A stretch of DNA of 64,000 bases from Serratia liquefaciens ATCC 27592 (GTDB taxonomy: Bacteria > Pseudomonadota > Gammaproteobacteria > Enterobacterales > Enterobacteriaceae): NCBI RefSeq assembly GCF_000422085.1, contig NC_021741.1, positions 4,216,001-4,280,000 on the forward strand, read 5' to 3'. Each line of letters begins with the position of its first letter. Position 1 is the first letter of the stretch. The position numbers and the translations under genes are program-made. The notes under the pieces are model-generated. The model was given only the letters and a program-made list of their open reading frames with translations. It had not been told where the DNA came from and searched no databases. Shown here one piece after another: positions 47,452 to 57,700 of this stretch.

Positions 47452-48164
47452 CAGGCCACCACCGGCAGCTCAATGCTGCTGTAATGGTGGCTGATGGTCC
47501 GCCCCAGCACTTCATCCACCAGTTCCATACGGAATTCGGTCGCCGGCCGGATGCCGCCAATCGCCGCCACCGTACCGCAGGCCATCGCCAGACCGTCTTG
47601 CGGCTGCGGTACTGTCAGCCCACTTTCCGGTAACTGTTGGCCGCTCAGGTAGCGATCCAGCAGATCGCCCGGCGTACGCAGGTTAGCCAGACGGCCCTGC
47701 TGATAGAGCTGGAATTCGCCGTTTTCCTTGATCCACGAGCGCATGATCAACGAGTCCCAGTGCGCGATCACCTCACGCAACGGCCAGGCGGCACGAGCTA
47801 CCGGCTTGACGCAGAGCTGTTTGGACAGGGCCACGCTGTGCGCCTCCAACTGACGATCGGTATGATCCGAGGCCAGCGAGACATACAATTCACCGCGATG
47901 TGTGAAGATCAGCGGTTCCGCTTCGCCGGAGCTGGCATTGCCGATAACTTCGATACGTTCGCTCTGGCTGAGCTGGTTAACCGCCACCCGGTAAAACAGA
48001 GGAATTGCACTGGGTTGGGGCACGCCGAGCTCGGCCAGCTCCCTGATATGGTGCAGGATCGCCTCGCGATCCCGGCCGGTCCAGCCGGCAATCACCAGGT
48101 GATCGATCTCGACATCCAACACCCCAGTGCCGCTGGATTCGGGTAAAGTAAAGGTCAGTCTCAT
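47451..48164 (-). CDS. DUF2848-family protein
   Basis: 237 residues of mixed alpha/beta character. Segments LVIAGWTGRDREAILHHIREL, TDRQLEAHSVALSKQLCVKP and GLAMACGTVAAIGGIRPATE resemble the DUF2848 family, which I relate loosely to fumarylacetoacetate-hydrolase-like folds. First gene of the leftward operon that continues with amidase, DUF4286 and MFS genes. Divergent from the GntR regulator. The catalytic role is unproven. Confidence 0.78.
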   Translation of the reverse strand: MRLTFTLPESSGTGVLDVEIDHLVIAGWTGRDREAILHHIRELAELGVPQPSAIPLFYRVAVNQLSQSERIEVIGNASSGEAEPLIFTHRGELYVSLASDHTDRQLEAHSVALSKQLCVKPVARAAWPLREVIAHWDSLIMRSWIKENGEFQLYQQGRLANLRTPGDLLDRYLSGQQLPESGLTVPQPQDGLAMACGTVAAIGGIRPATEFRMELVDEVLGRTISHHYSSIELPVVA

Positions 48165-48293
48165 GGCGTTTGTGCCTCTTTGGTTAAAATACTGTGAAAT
48201 TTCACTATATCTTTAGTTACCAAATAAGCGATTTCCGTGCCATGTTTTTGTGTACTATGTCTAAAAACTTTCGTCTTGCAGGAGCAGAACGTG
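48165..48293. promoter_or_regulatory. Divergent control region with palindrome
   Basis: 129 bp between the divergent DUF2848 and GntR genes, containing the perfect 12-bp palindrome GTGAAATTTCAC at 48194-48205. A good candidate operator for the GntR regulator, which would then repress both its own gene and the catabolic operon. Confidence 0.5.
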
Positions 48294-48971
48294 ATGACCC
48301 TTGACGCAGAGAGCCCGGAACTCCCGACGGCAGAGGAAGCCGGGCTGTCACTGAATGAACTCGCCTACCGACGCTTTAAGCAGGCGCTGGTGACGTTAAG
48401 TTATAAACCTGGTGAATATCTCAATACCGCTCAGGTGATGAGCGAGCTGGACATGGGCAGAACGCCGATCAATCAGGCGATCCACCGGCTGGCCAATGAA
48501 GGATTGCTGCAGGTGATCCCGCGTAAAGGGGTGATGGTTGCGCCGCTTTCGATGGATGATGCGCTGGAATTGATTGAAGTACGTTTGGCCAATGAAATGC
48601 TGTGTATGCGGTTGGCGAGCAAGAGAATTACGGCCCCCCAGATCGCCGAGCTGACGGAGCTCAATCAACAAATAGAAGCTGCCAGTCAGCAACGCGATCG
48701 AGTAAAAATGATGACGTTGGATCATCAATTCCACCAGCAGCTGGCGCAAATCGCCGGTAATAATATGCTGGCGGACATTCTGAGCGTACTGCATGCCCGA
48801 GCACAGCGCTTTTGGGCCAGCACGCTATCACGCGAAGGCCACATGCGAGAGGTGATAGAGGAGCATCGGGCGATTATCGCCGCACTGGCCGCGCAGGACG
48901 ATGACGCAGCCGCCAATGCGGCGCAGGCGCACATACTCTCATTCCGCAGTGCGCTACTGCACGAAGGATAA
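48294..48971 (+). CDS. GntR-family regulator, FCD subfamily
   Basis: 225 residues from ATG 48294, with AGGAG about nine bases upstream; in-frame codons before it are leader. Winged helix in 20-85 (LNELAYRRFKQALVTLSYKPGEYL, ELDMGRTPINQAIHRLANEGLLQVIPRKG). The FCD domain follows with DHQFHQQLAQIAGNNML and HRAIIAALAAQDDDAA. It is divergent from the DUF2848-amidase operon and is its probable substrate-responsive repressor. Confidence 0.9.
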   Translation: MTLDAESPELPTAEEAGLSLNELAYRRFKQALVTLSYKPGEYLNTAQVMSELDMGRTPINQAIHRLANEGLLQVIPRKGVMVAPLSMDDALELIEVRLANEMLCMRLASKRITAPQIAELTELNQQIEAASQQRDRVKMMTLDHQFHQQLAQIAGNNMLADILSVLHARAQRFWASTLSREGHMREVIEEHRAIIAALAAQDDDAAANAAQAHILSFRSALLHEG

Positions 48972-48978
48972 GCCGCCG

Positions 48979-49725
48979 TCAGCGGCCGCCGGCGGCTTCA
49001 ATAAAGCTGCCGGTGACGTAAGAAGCGGCATCGGACAGTAACCAGACGATGATTTCCGCCACCTCTTCCGGGGTGCCGCCACGCTGCATCGGCAGGCTGC
49101 TTTTTACCCGATCAACGCGCCCCGGCTCGCCGCCGCTGGCATGCATTTCGGTATAAATCAGCCCTGGCCGCACGGCATTTACGCGGATGCCCTGCGCCGC
49201 CACCTCCAGCGCCAGCCCGGTGGTAAGCGTGTCTACCGCCCCTTTGGAGGCGGCATAGTCGATGTATTCTCCCGGAGCGCCGAGGCGCGCGGCAGCGGAA
49301 GAGACGTTGACGATCGCCCCGCCCTGGCCGCCATGACGCTGCGCCATGCGCTTCACTGTCTCACGGCAACAGAGAAAATAACCGGTAACGTTGGTACTCA
49401 ATACCTTATTGATGCGCTCGGCGGTCAGTTGCTCAATCCCCGTCTGCTGAAACAAGATACCGGCGTTGTTAACCAGCGCGCTGATCGGGCCAAGGCCGAC
49501 ATCCAGTGCATTGAACATCGCCACCACCTGATTTTCATCGGCGACATCCGCCCGTAGTGCCAGTGCACGACCGCCCATGGCTTCAATTTCCGCCACCACC
49601 TGCGCCGCCGCGGCCTCATCTTTCAGATAGTTAACGCCCACCGCATAACCCTGTCGGGCCAATAACAACGCCGTGGCGCGGCCAATGCCGCGGCTGGCGC
49701 CGGTAACCAATACAACTTTCGTCAT
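48979..49725 (-). CDS. SDR-family NAD(P)-dependent oxidoreductase
   Basis: 248 residues, classical short-chain dehydrogenase. The cofactor motif is VTGASRGIGRATALL, NNAG follows in ALVNNAGILF, catalytic Ser precedes YIDYAASKGAVDTLT (YxxxK) and the C-terminus is AASYVTGSFIEAAGGR. It converges with the GntR gene. Whether it belongs to the amidase pathway is uncertain. The NADP preference cannot be decided here. Confidence 0.92.
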   Translation of the reverse strand: MTKVVLVTGASRGIGRATALLLARQGYAVGVNYLKDEAAAAQVVAEIEAMGGRALALRADVADENQVVAMFNALDVGLGPISALVNNAGILFQQTGIEQLTAERINKVLSTNVTGYFLCCRETVKRMAQRHGGQGGAIVNVSSAAARLGAPGEYIDYAASKGAVDTLTTGLALEVAAQGIRVNAVRPGLIYTEMHASGGEPGRVDRVKSSLPMQRGGTPEEVAEIIVWLLSDAASYVTGSFIEAAGGR

Positions 49726-49750
49726 GTCGTTCCTTTCTCTGGTTGGGAAG

Positions 49751-50563
49751 TCAGAAACTGTAGCTGGCGCTCAGGAAGGCGATGCCGGCCGTTTTTTTCT
49801 CGACGATCGGGCTTTTGGCCGCGTCTCCCAACAGAGTATAGAGACTCACACCGCCCTGAAAGGCAATTTCTGGCGTCAATTGGTAGTTCAGCACGCCGGT
49901 AAGCGTGGCTTGCTTAAAGCCGCTGCCCGGTCGATACGCGGCGAATGACGTTTGCTGCGCCTGTAGCTGCGTCACGCCAAAATAACCACGCTGGTAACCC
50001 TTGTTGGCCCAGGTGGTGCTCAAATCGGTTGAAAACGTCAATGCCTCGCTCAGCGGATAAACTGCCGCGATACCCAGATCGACGTATGCAGTATGCCCCA
50101 GGTCCTCATCACCATAACGCCGTGCTTTGGTGGCCTGCATTCCCTTAACGTAAGTGCGAAAAGGGTCAAATTTATAGCTCAGCTCAATACCGGCTTCAAA
50201 AGCGCCATCCAAATTGCCCATGCCTTTCAGCCGCTTGTTGTGACCCCGCAGCGTTTTCACCTCTTCATCCCGTCCACCGTCATAACCAGCCAATAGGGCT
50301 ATACCGAAGGGCCCGGATAACGGCAACTGCCAGCGAGCACCGTTTTGCATCCCGAGGCTAAAGTCACCCCAGGCAGACTTCTCGTAACCGGCCTCAATAT
50401 CGTACAGTGGCACGGCACTGTAGTCGGAGGCACCCTGATAGTCCGGCGCCACGGCCATGCCGCCGCTGAATTTCAATGACGCCTCTGCGCCATCTTGCGT
50501 AAGCCCCTGCAGAGGGAATAACACCAATAACGTCGCCGCGGAATAACCCAGGGTATTTTTCAC
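49751..50563 (-). CDS. MipA/OmpV-family outer-membrane protein
   Basis: 270 residues. Signal peptide ending LFPLQGLTQDGAEA, then a 12-stranded porin-like barrel with FSGGMAVAPDYQGASDYSAVPLYDIEAGY, YKFDPFRTYVKGM and the terminal GIAFLSASYSF ending in Phe. MipA/OmpV proteins occur in the outer membrane; some interact with peptidoglycan enzymes (MltA, PBP1B) or bind osmotic signals. The small upstream gene and the divergent two-component system are likely partners. Confidence 0.9.
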   Translation of the reverse strand: MKNTLGYSAATLLVLFPLQGLTQDGAEASLKFSGGMAVAPDYQGASDYSAVPLYDIEAGYEKSAWGDFSLGMQNGARWQLPLSGPFGIALLAGYDGGRDEEVKTLRGHNKRLKGMGNLDGAFEAGIELSYKFDPFRTYVKGMQATKARRYGDEDLGHTAYVDLGIAAVYPLSEALTFSTDLSTTWANKGYQRGYFGVTQLQAQQTSFAAYRPGSGFKQATLTGVLNYQLTPEIAFQGGVSLYTLLGDAAKSPIVEKKTAGIAFLSASYSF

Positions 50564-50576
50564 CGTATCTGCCTTA

Positions 50577-50819
50577 TTATTTAATAAAGGGTTGTAGCGC
50601 CACCAGGCGCCGCAATTGTTTTTTAATGCGTGGTTTTAAGCTTTTATAAAAATCCGATGACTCCGTATGCTGAATAAGAGGCAGGGTAGGTAACAATGGG
50701 CCGCCATGATCCCCATCTTGCGCATCGACGTGGAAAGACAGCATGGTCAATACCAACAATAAAATTGCGCCTAAGCGGGCAGCCTTCATTGAAAGATTGT
50801 CGATACGCATTTTTTCCAC
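50577..50819 (-). CDS. Small secreted protein upstream of the MipA-like gene
   Basis: 80 residues (possibly shorter from a later in-frame Met). An N-terminal hydrophobic helix (AARLGAILLLVLTMLSFHVDA) looks like a signal peptide. The mature part is short and ends basic (KSLKPRIKKQLRRLVALQPFIK). No family recognised. It lies 13 bp before the MipA gene on the same strand, so the two form an operon divergent from the response regulator. A regulatory or periplasmic co-factor role is speculative. Confidence 0.6.
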   Translation of the reverse strand: MEKMRIDNLSMKAARLGAILLLVLTMLSFHVDAQDGDHGGPLLPTLPLIQHTESSDFYKSLKPRIKKQLRRLVALQPFIK

Positions 50820-50996
50820 CTGAATGATTTATTCAGAGTCGAGCGTACTTGAAAAAGGACGGTGCTCCCTTAACGTCAACTTAATCCCAGATTAAGGTTT
50901 GCTTAAGAAGGGGTGAACAAACAGGAGTGCGCCGTTGTCTTCCCCTTGCGGTTGTAGTTATATAGCCGCCAGCCCGTGACATAAACCGGATACCCC

Positions 50997-51665
50997 GTGA
51001 ACATATTGCTTGTGGAAGACGATCTGCAATTGGGCAAAGCCCTGTGCCGTGCTTTGGAGCTGGCCGGGTTTGATTTGTGCTGGGTGCGGCTAGTCCATGA
51101 TGCACAACATAAATTGTCTGAGGGCAACTTTGATTTAATGCTGCTGGATCTCACCCTGCCCGACGGCGATGGCTTGAAAAAACTGATCGAATGGCGCGCC
51201 GCCGGCCAAAATATTCCGATCATTATTCTCACCGCCCGTGACCGCATTGAAAGCCTGGTCAACAGCCTGGATTCCGGCGCAGATGATTTTCTGGCAAAGC
51301 CTTTTGCCCTGCCTGAGCTGATATCCCGCGTAAAGGCGGTAAACCGGCGCATGGCGGGGTTTGCCTCCCAAACCTGGAGCCTGGGCAACCTGTATCTGGA
51401 CCCGATGAACCACCAGGTCACGCTGGACGATGAACTGCTGTTGCTGTCGAAAAAAGAGTACCGCCTGTTGCACGAACTGATGCGTTGCGCCGGTACCGTG
51501 GTGCGTAAGGCCGCCCTAGAACAGCGTCTGTTCGGCAATGGCGATAATGTAGAAAGTAATTCTCTTGAGGTGCACATGCATAATCTGCGACGAAAAATTG
51601 GCAAGGAGAGAATTATTACCGTACGCGGCATAGGGTATTTATTGAAAAAAGAGTCTCAGGGATGA
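50997..51665 (+). CDS. OmpR-family response regulator
   Basis: 222 residues. Receiver with acidic LLVEDDLQ, acceptor Asp51 in LMLLDLTLPDGDG and FLAKPFALPE. Winged-helix C-terminus with LSKKEYRLLHELMRCAG and SNSLEVHMHNLRRKIG. QseB/ColR-like in length and pattern. Overlaps the kinase gene by four bases. It is divergent from the MipA-like operon, which it probably controls. Confidence 0.92.
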   Translation: MNILLVEDDLQLGKALCRALELAGFDLCWVRLVHDAQHKLSEGNFDLMLLDLTLPDGDGLKKLIEWRAAGQNIPIIILTARDRIESLVNSLDSGADDFLAKPFALPELISRVKAVNRRMAGFASQTWSLGNLYLDPMNHQVTLDDELLLLSKKEYRLLHELMRCAGTVVRKAALEQRLFGNGDNVESNSLEVHMHNLRRKIGKERIITVRGIGYLLKKESQG

Positions 51666-53068
51666 TTAGCTTCAAATCCTTTTTCATGCGAACCATTGTT
51701 TTCCAGGTAATGGCCATACTGGTGCTCTGGGGAATATTGCTGGGCTGGGTAAAATACCTTTATTATCCAGATGCTGAAAAGTACCTGGATAATCAGCAAC
51801 GCATTGTCGCACAAGGCATCGCCAATATTCTCGATAAGACTGATATCACCGACAAAAATTACACCGATATCATTAAAGATATCGAAGTCATGTATATCGA
51901 CTCGATTAAAAACGGTATGCAAGACGAGATAGATTATCGCCCGTTATTCGTTGTTTACGACAGCAATAATCGGATGATCTACGCCTCGCCGCAACAGGAC
52001 AAAGCATTATTCCTTCCTCCTTCAGTGCTGTCCGGCACAATCAGTTACGCCAACGTGAAGTGGCATATCGCCGGCAGTTGGAGCGATAAACAAAAATATC
52101 GGGTGATTGTCGGCGAATCCTTTGACAACCGGACCACCATTTTCGGCAATCCGGCGGAAAGTACCGCGATCCCTTTGCTGGTGATCCTGGCGGCGATCAT
52201 TGTCACGCTGCTGATCACCGCCTACTTCAGCCTGCGGCCGCTGCGGCAAATTGCCCGTACCATCTCTGACCGTAAACCAGGCAATTTATCGCCGATCAAT
52301 GTACGGGCGCAATATCAGGAAATTCGGCCTGTGGTGCTGGAAATCAATAAGCTGATGACGCGTATCGATGCCGCCAACCAGCGGGAAAAACGCTTTATGG
52401 CGGATGCCGCCCACGAACTGCGCACCCCGATTGCCGCCGTGCTGGCACAGCTGCACCTGTTGACCCAGGTGGCGGATAAAACCGAACGGCAGGAAATTAT
52501 TGGCGACATGCAACAGGGGCTGGATCGCGCCGCATCGCTGTCGCGCCAGCTGATTGATCTGGCCAAGCTGGAGTCGGAAGACTTCCCACTGAAGATTGAA
52601 GCAGTGGATATCTACGCAGAAATCAGCAAATGCATTGCTCAACACGTGCCCTACGCAATGGAGAAGAACGTTGAGCTTTCGCTCGAGGGCAGCGAAAACG
52701 TGGTGATCAATACCGATCGCCATTCGCTGATCACCATCTTTACCAACCTGCTGGAAAACGCCATCAAATACGCACCGCCCGGCGGCAGGATCGAAGCCAA
52801 CATCCGTTCGTTGTCCCCCTTGGGCTGCTATATTACCCTGCGTGACAATGGCCCCGGCGTGAGCCGGGAATACCAAAAACGCCTGTTTGAGCGTTTTTAT
52901 CGCGTGCCTGGCGTCCAGCAGACAGGCAGCGGCCTGGGGTTGGCCATTGCCAAAAACCTGGCCGATAAAATCGGGGCGCAGCTAAGGATCACCGAAGGGC
53001 TTGATGAACGCGGCATCGGGTTTGTCATCGACCTACCGGAAAGTTACCTGATATCGACGGAGAACTAA
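51662..53068 (+). CDS. Sensor histidine kinase, partner of the OmpR-family regulator
   Basis: 468 residues. Two membrane helices (about 11-33 and about 170-192) surround a periplasmic sensor. HisKA carries the phospho-His in FMADAAHELRTPIAAVLAQLHLL. HATPase has FTNLLENAIKYAPPGG, LRDNGPGVS and GSGLGLAIAKNLADKIGA. The gene overlaps the response regulator by four bases (ATGA). Its signal is unknown; control of the MipA-like gene is inferred from divergence. Confidence 0.94.
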   Translation: MISFKSFFMRTIVFQVMAILVLWGILLGWVKYLYYPDAEKYLDNQQRIVAQGIANILDKTDITDKNYTDIIKDIEVMYIDSIKNGMQDEIDYRPLFVVYDSNNRMIYASPQQDKALFLPPSVLSGTISYANVKWHIAGSWSDKQKYRVIVGESFDNRTTIFGNPAESTAIPLLVILAAIIVTLLITAYFSLRPLRQIARTISDRKPGNLSPINVRAQYQEIRPVVLEINKLMTRIDAANQREKRFMADAAHELRTPIAAVLAQLHLLTQVADKTERQEIIGDMQQGLDRAASLSRQLIDLAKLESEDFPLKIEAVDIYAEISKCIAQHVPYAMEKNVELSLEGSENVVINTDRHSLITIFTNLLENAIKYAPPGGRIEANIRSLSPLGCYITLRDNGPGVSREYQKRLFERFYRVPGVQQTGSGLGLAIAKNLADKIGAQLRITEGLDERGIGFVIDLPESYLISTEN

Positions 53069-53074
53069 CCCCCC

Positions 53075-53605
53075 ATGACCGATCCCATTTTACTGCAGCA
53101 GCACCAGCTTGATGCGCTGTGGCAGATCGACCGCAGTGAAATTATTGATACTCTGTATCGCCTGCAAGACGGGGAGTTACAGCCTTACAGCGACTATTAC
53201 GATGTACGCGGCTGGGATCCACACGATCGGGAAACCTATACGCCGATCCATGAACAATGCTTTGCCCGCGGCGGGGCATTTTTCGCCCTGTTCGAAAAAG
53301 GTCAGATTGCCGCAGCTGCGGCGGTAGATACCTTGCCACGCGGCCCGCAACAGGACTTGCACCAACTGCTGTTTTTCTACGTAGGTGCCGCCCAACGCGG
53401 TAAAGGGCTGGGCAAAATCCTGTTCCGCCGTTGTCTGCAGCAGGCCAGAAAAGGCGGGGCTCAGGGGCTGTACGTCTCCTCAATCCCCAATAAAAACACC
53501 GTGGATTTCTACCTGTCGCAGGGCTGCCAGCTGATTGATCAGCCGGATGCAGAGCTGTTCGCCCGTGAGCCGGAAGATATCCACCTGGTTTGCTATTGCC
53601 GCTAG
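53075..53605 (+). CDS. GNAT-family N-acetyltransferase
   Basis: 176 residues. The GNAT fold has the acetyl-CoA motif VGAAQRGKGLGKILFRRCLQ (Gln/Arg-x-x-Gly-x-Gly/Ala) and the following beta-strand LYVSSIPNKNTVDFYLSQGC. It acetylates an unknown amine. The six-base gap from the kinase gene suggests cotranscription, although a functional link is not evident. Confidence 0.87.
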   Translation: MTDPILLQQHQLDALWQIDRSEIIDTLYRLQDGELQPYSDYYDVRGWDPHDRETYTPIHEQCFARGGAFFALFEKGQIAAAAAVDTLPRGPQQDLHQLLFFYVGAAQRGKGLGKILFRRCLQQARKGGAQGLYVSSIPNKNTVDFYLSQGCQLIDQPDAELFAREPEDIHLVCYCR

Positions 53606-53609
53606 CCGC

Positions 53610-54578
53610 CTATTGGGCAATACGGATCACCGAACGCACGTCGCTTTTCTTGTTCAGATCCCAGACTTCAGCGATCTCTGATAAGCCGTGCTCCTGGGTT
53701 TCGACCGAAATCTGCCCTGCCGCCGCCAATGCCAGAATTTCGCTGGCATATCTTTTCATTTCAGCCACCGGCGGGAAGTTGCCGGTGCCGCTGCCCATGA
53801 TTTGTAGTTGATTACTGCGCAACACCGCCGCCGGCAGTCGGATATCCGGCCCGGCCATCGATCCGACGTTGACCAAGCGTATGCCGCGTCCACCTGCGTA
53901 GGAAGACAAATCATGGTTGTTAAGCGTCGCAAGCAAGGCTTCGGTCGCTGCCCCCCAGATATAATCGACAATCACCTGATAGCCATGCGGCCCCGCTGCG
54001 GCGGCGAAAGCCTGTGTCAGTGCAGCCCCTTCCAGTCCAAGATCGACCGTAGCATCAACGTCCAGCGCATCCAGCACGCTCTGGCGGCGACCGGCTGCGA
54101 CAATTCGTCCCGCCCCCGCCTGACGTGCAGCCGCCACTGCCAGCTTGCCTGACGTCCCGGTCGCGCCAATAATCAGCACCGTTTCACCGGGCTGTAACTC
54201 GGCACGCCAGTGCAGTGGCAGCCAGGCAGCAAACGCCGGGTTAATCAACGCGGCGGCGGTAGCATCATCCACCCCTTTCGGCACCGGTACCGTCCAGGAG
54301 GCGAGGCTACGTTCTGCCAGCGCGCCGTGCGGTTGGCGGAAGGAGGCAAAATAGACCCGTTGACCGTCCGGCGCGTAGCCAACGCCATCGGTGCCGGGCA
54401 CGATCGGCAGGACCTTCGGGCTTGAGTAATGCGTTCCGGCCACTATGGCGCGATCCAGTTGTTTGATGCCGGCCACGCTCACCGCGATCACCGTTTCCCC
54501 TTCACGCGCTACCGGTTCGTCGATATTGCCAAACACCGGTGCCAGCCCTAATGCGTTTACGATTGCTGCTCTCATCAT
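53610..54578 (-). CDS. MDR-family NADPH:quinone/zinc-independent oxidoreductase
   Basis: 322 residues of the medium-chain dehydrogenase/reductase superfamily. A GroES-like N-domain is followed by a Rossmann core with LIIGATGTSGKLAVAAARQ and IVAAGRRQSVLDALDVDATVDL. The catalytic zinc ligands of true alcohol dehydrogenases are absent, so it belongs with quinone oxidoreductase-like enzymes. It acts on a carbonyl or enone substrate with NADPH. The specific substrate is not readable. Confidence 0.85.
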   Translation of the reverse strand: MMRAAIVNALGLAPVFGNIDEPVAREGETVIAVSVAGIKQLDRAIVAGTHYSSPKVLPIVPGTDGVGYAPDGQRVYFASFRQPHGALAERSLASWTVPVPKGVDDATAAALINPAFAAWLPLHWRAELQPGETVLIIGATGTSGKLAVAAARQAGAGRIVAAGRRQSVLDALDVDATVDLGLEGAALTQAFAAAAGPHGYQVIVDYIWGAATEALLATLNNHDLSSYAGGRGIRLVNVGSMAGPDIRLPAAVLRSNQLQIMGSGTGNFPPVAEMKRYASEILALAAAGQISVETQEHGLSEIAEVWDLNKKSDVRSVIRIAQ

Positions 54579-54616
54579 GGATCCTCACGCCGTTCAGATG
54601 GCCCTGCGGCGATAAT

Positions 54617-54649
54617 TGAAAAGGGACACTGCATCATGCCGTGTCCCTT
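54617..54649 (-). terminator. Terminator of the autotransporter gene
   Basis: Leftward stem AAGGGACAC / GTGTCCCTT with an 11-base loop followed by TTTTC, 60 bases beyond the autotransporter stop codon. Confidence 0.75.
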
Positions 54650-54710
54650 GATAATACATCTAGCCGAAAAGTGTTATTGAAATTCGCTCAGCGGCAAGCT
54701 GGTTTAAACA

Positions 54711-57700
54711 TCAGAAGCGCCAGGTCACGGCAACGTTACCCTCTAATGAATGACTGCCCTGGCGTAACAGTTCGCTGGAAACGCCGGCGCCCAAAGAGAC
54801 CGCCTGGTTGAGTTGATACTGCACACCGGCCTGTGCGGCCAACGTATCACGCCCGGCCAAGGTGCTTTCGCTATCAAAGGCTGAGGCGTTATACCCCACA
54901 AATTGAGCGCGCTGGGTCACTTTGTTGCTTAACAACTCATGCTGCCAACCCAGGCGCAAAGTGGCTGACAATGCCTGCGAGCCCTGCAACGGCTGTTGGT
55001 ACAGTGCCTCCACGCCGAGCGTACTTTGCAGCGAGTCGGCGTAACGCCCCTTAATCTGCAACGGCGCGGTACCGAACCCGGACTCTTTGATTGTGCGATG
55101 AGTGGTCGCGGTATAGTCCAGCGCCGCGATCGGGCCGAGGCTGAAGGTATCGCTTAACGCAAAATGATAGCCGCCGCCCAAGGTCAATGTCCCATTCCAG
55201 GCCGTCCAGTGACTTTTGCTGGTACCGCTAATGCCGGCAACATCAAACTGGCGCTTCATCTGATTATCCTCCGCCCCTATGCGGCCCAGACCGTAGGCGA
55301 AAGGCCCGGCCATCACGTCCTGCGCATAATTGAACTGCAAGCCAACATCAAATGAGGTGCTGTTCGTACGTGCCCGATCGGCGCTTTTGGCATTGACCGT
55401 TTGCCCGCCGACCGCCGCGTGGAACCCGGTGGTCAGGCCCGCTACCAGCCCGTTACGTTTCTCGGCACCGAACAGCACGCCATAACGCGATGCGTTGTAA
55501 CCGGCGATATTGCCCGTATTATTTTGCCAATTGCCACCGCCGTAAGGCAGAGCAAAGCTGATCCAATCTGGCTCGTCGCCGGTGGGTGCCAACGTCAGAT
55601 TGCGTTCCGGCGCAGTCAAGGCACGGGTTAACTGGCGTTCGCGGTCAAATGAGGTCTGAATCAGGCTGTTATAAGCCGACGGCTCCAGTTGAGCCAACGC
55701 GCTATTCACCTGCCGGCCTTCGGGGCTGGAGAAGTCCAGCGCGGTCAGTAACGGCCGCAGGTCATCCCCCGCCGTCGCCGCAGCATGAGCTAACGCCAGA
55801 CCCACATTTCGTTCATTCGCAGTCTGCGCGTACTGGCTGTAGGCCGATGCGTCACGGGTTGCGCTGATTTGATATTGCCCGTCCTCCAGTGGCGCCACCC
55901 GGAAGCTCAGCGTCGGTGACTGTGCCTGAATGCTCAACTGCTCGAATTCACCGCTGACCTGGCCTAATTGCAGCAGGGAAGCACTGTTCATCTGCCAGTC
56001 CGAGGCATACCAACCTTTGACCGGCAGCAGCTCCAGAGCCCCGCCCAGACTGGATTTACCGCTAACCTGGAGCTGATCCCCCTGCCCCAGACCGTCAAAC
56101 ATCAGTTGCAGGCGCCCTTGTGGCCCTTGAAGATAATTGCCGTCGATCGAAAGTTTGCCAAAAGGAGACCCGGTGGTGAGCAAGCCGTTGTTGGTGAACA
56201 GCCCGGCATCCGACAGCGCATAGCGACTATTACCCGCCAATTGGGCGCCCGGTTGGATATCCACGCTATAGACCTGGTGGTCGCCGTTCAGCGTGGTTTT
56301 CCCGCCTTCGGCCACCAGCGCCAGGTTATCCTTGCCGCGGATATTGCCGTTATAGGTGAAATCAAAACTGTTATCCGCCACCTCAGTGACCTGCCCCTGC
56401 GCATCTGGCTGCAGGCCGAAGGTTAAGCGAGTCAGGCGAGCCTGGTTATTTTCGTCCCATTGTGCGTAGTCGGAAATTATGTCGCCCTGAATATCGGCGC
56501 CGCGCATCACGTTAATCGCACCGGCCAATGCATTCACCGACTGGTAGATGGCCGCTTTGGCTCCTTTCAACGAGCCGGTAATATCGAAGTTAGACACCAA
56601 CGGCGCAGCGCGGTATTGAGACAGGTCGACCCCAGCCCACTGCCAGATATACGAGCCACGGTATTCGGTTTCGTTGCCCAGCAGGTTGTTGCCGAAATCC
56701 AACCTGGCGGCGATGCCTTCTTTACCGGTGGCTTCCAGGCTGCCGCGTTGAACGATATTGTGGCGATCTCCGTATGCCACCAATAAACCGGTGCCGTAAT
56801 CGCCGTTGGCTTGCACCCGCACGCCAGGTGCAATACTGAGCGTATTCCCTGCGCCATCAATTCTGATACCCGCTGCGGCAACGCCGTCCGCCAAGATATC
56901 GCCGCGCTGCTCGACACGATTATTGCTGCCGTAAATGTGCAACCCAACACCCCGTGCTGCGGTATTGGCCTTACCGTCAAGATACGCCGTGCCTGCCGCA
57001 TTGCGCGCAAAATAACCCTGTTGGTTTACCACTTCCAGGCCGCTGCCGTAAATCGAGCGGCCAAAGAAGTTACGGCGATCGATGTCGTACCCCATGTCCT
57101 GCAGCAGCGCCAGCTCGGCCTCCATCATTATGGTGTAATTACGGTAATTTTGGTGGCTCATCAGGCTGCGCTCCAGCTCAATGTGCGACATGTAATCGTC
57201 GTCGAGATCGCCCAGTACATCGAGAATACGCACCGGGACACCTGGCATGGCCCCTGCCAATACCTCATTGACGTGGCTACCGGCGAAATAACCCCGATCT
57301 TTGCGTACGTCAAAGGCCGAAGGGTCGTCCGGCCCCTCACACTTAGTACACAAGATAGCCTGCCCCGGCTGCGCCGGATTGCCATTGTCATCAAACAGGT
57401 GCGAACTCCAGCTGCCGAACGTCGGGCCAAACTGGGTCACACCATCAGCCACACCGGCATCAGCGCTGATGCCTAATGCATGGGCTATTTCATGAAAAAT
57501 GATGACTTCCAGATCGGCACGGTGATCGGTGGGGATCAGTGCTGGCGAAGCCTGGCCAGGGGTAAAATCCATTTTCCCGATCTGGACGACGGCATGGGCA
57601 CCGCTGTTCAATTCGCCGGCATCCTGGCCCTGCAACACTGCCTGAAGCTGGGTCAAGCTAAATGCGGCATCACTGACGTCTGGGCTCATCGCTCCGGCGT

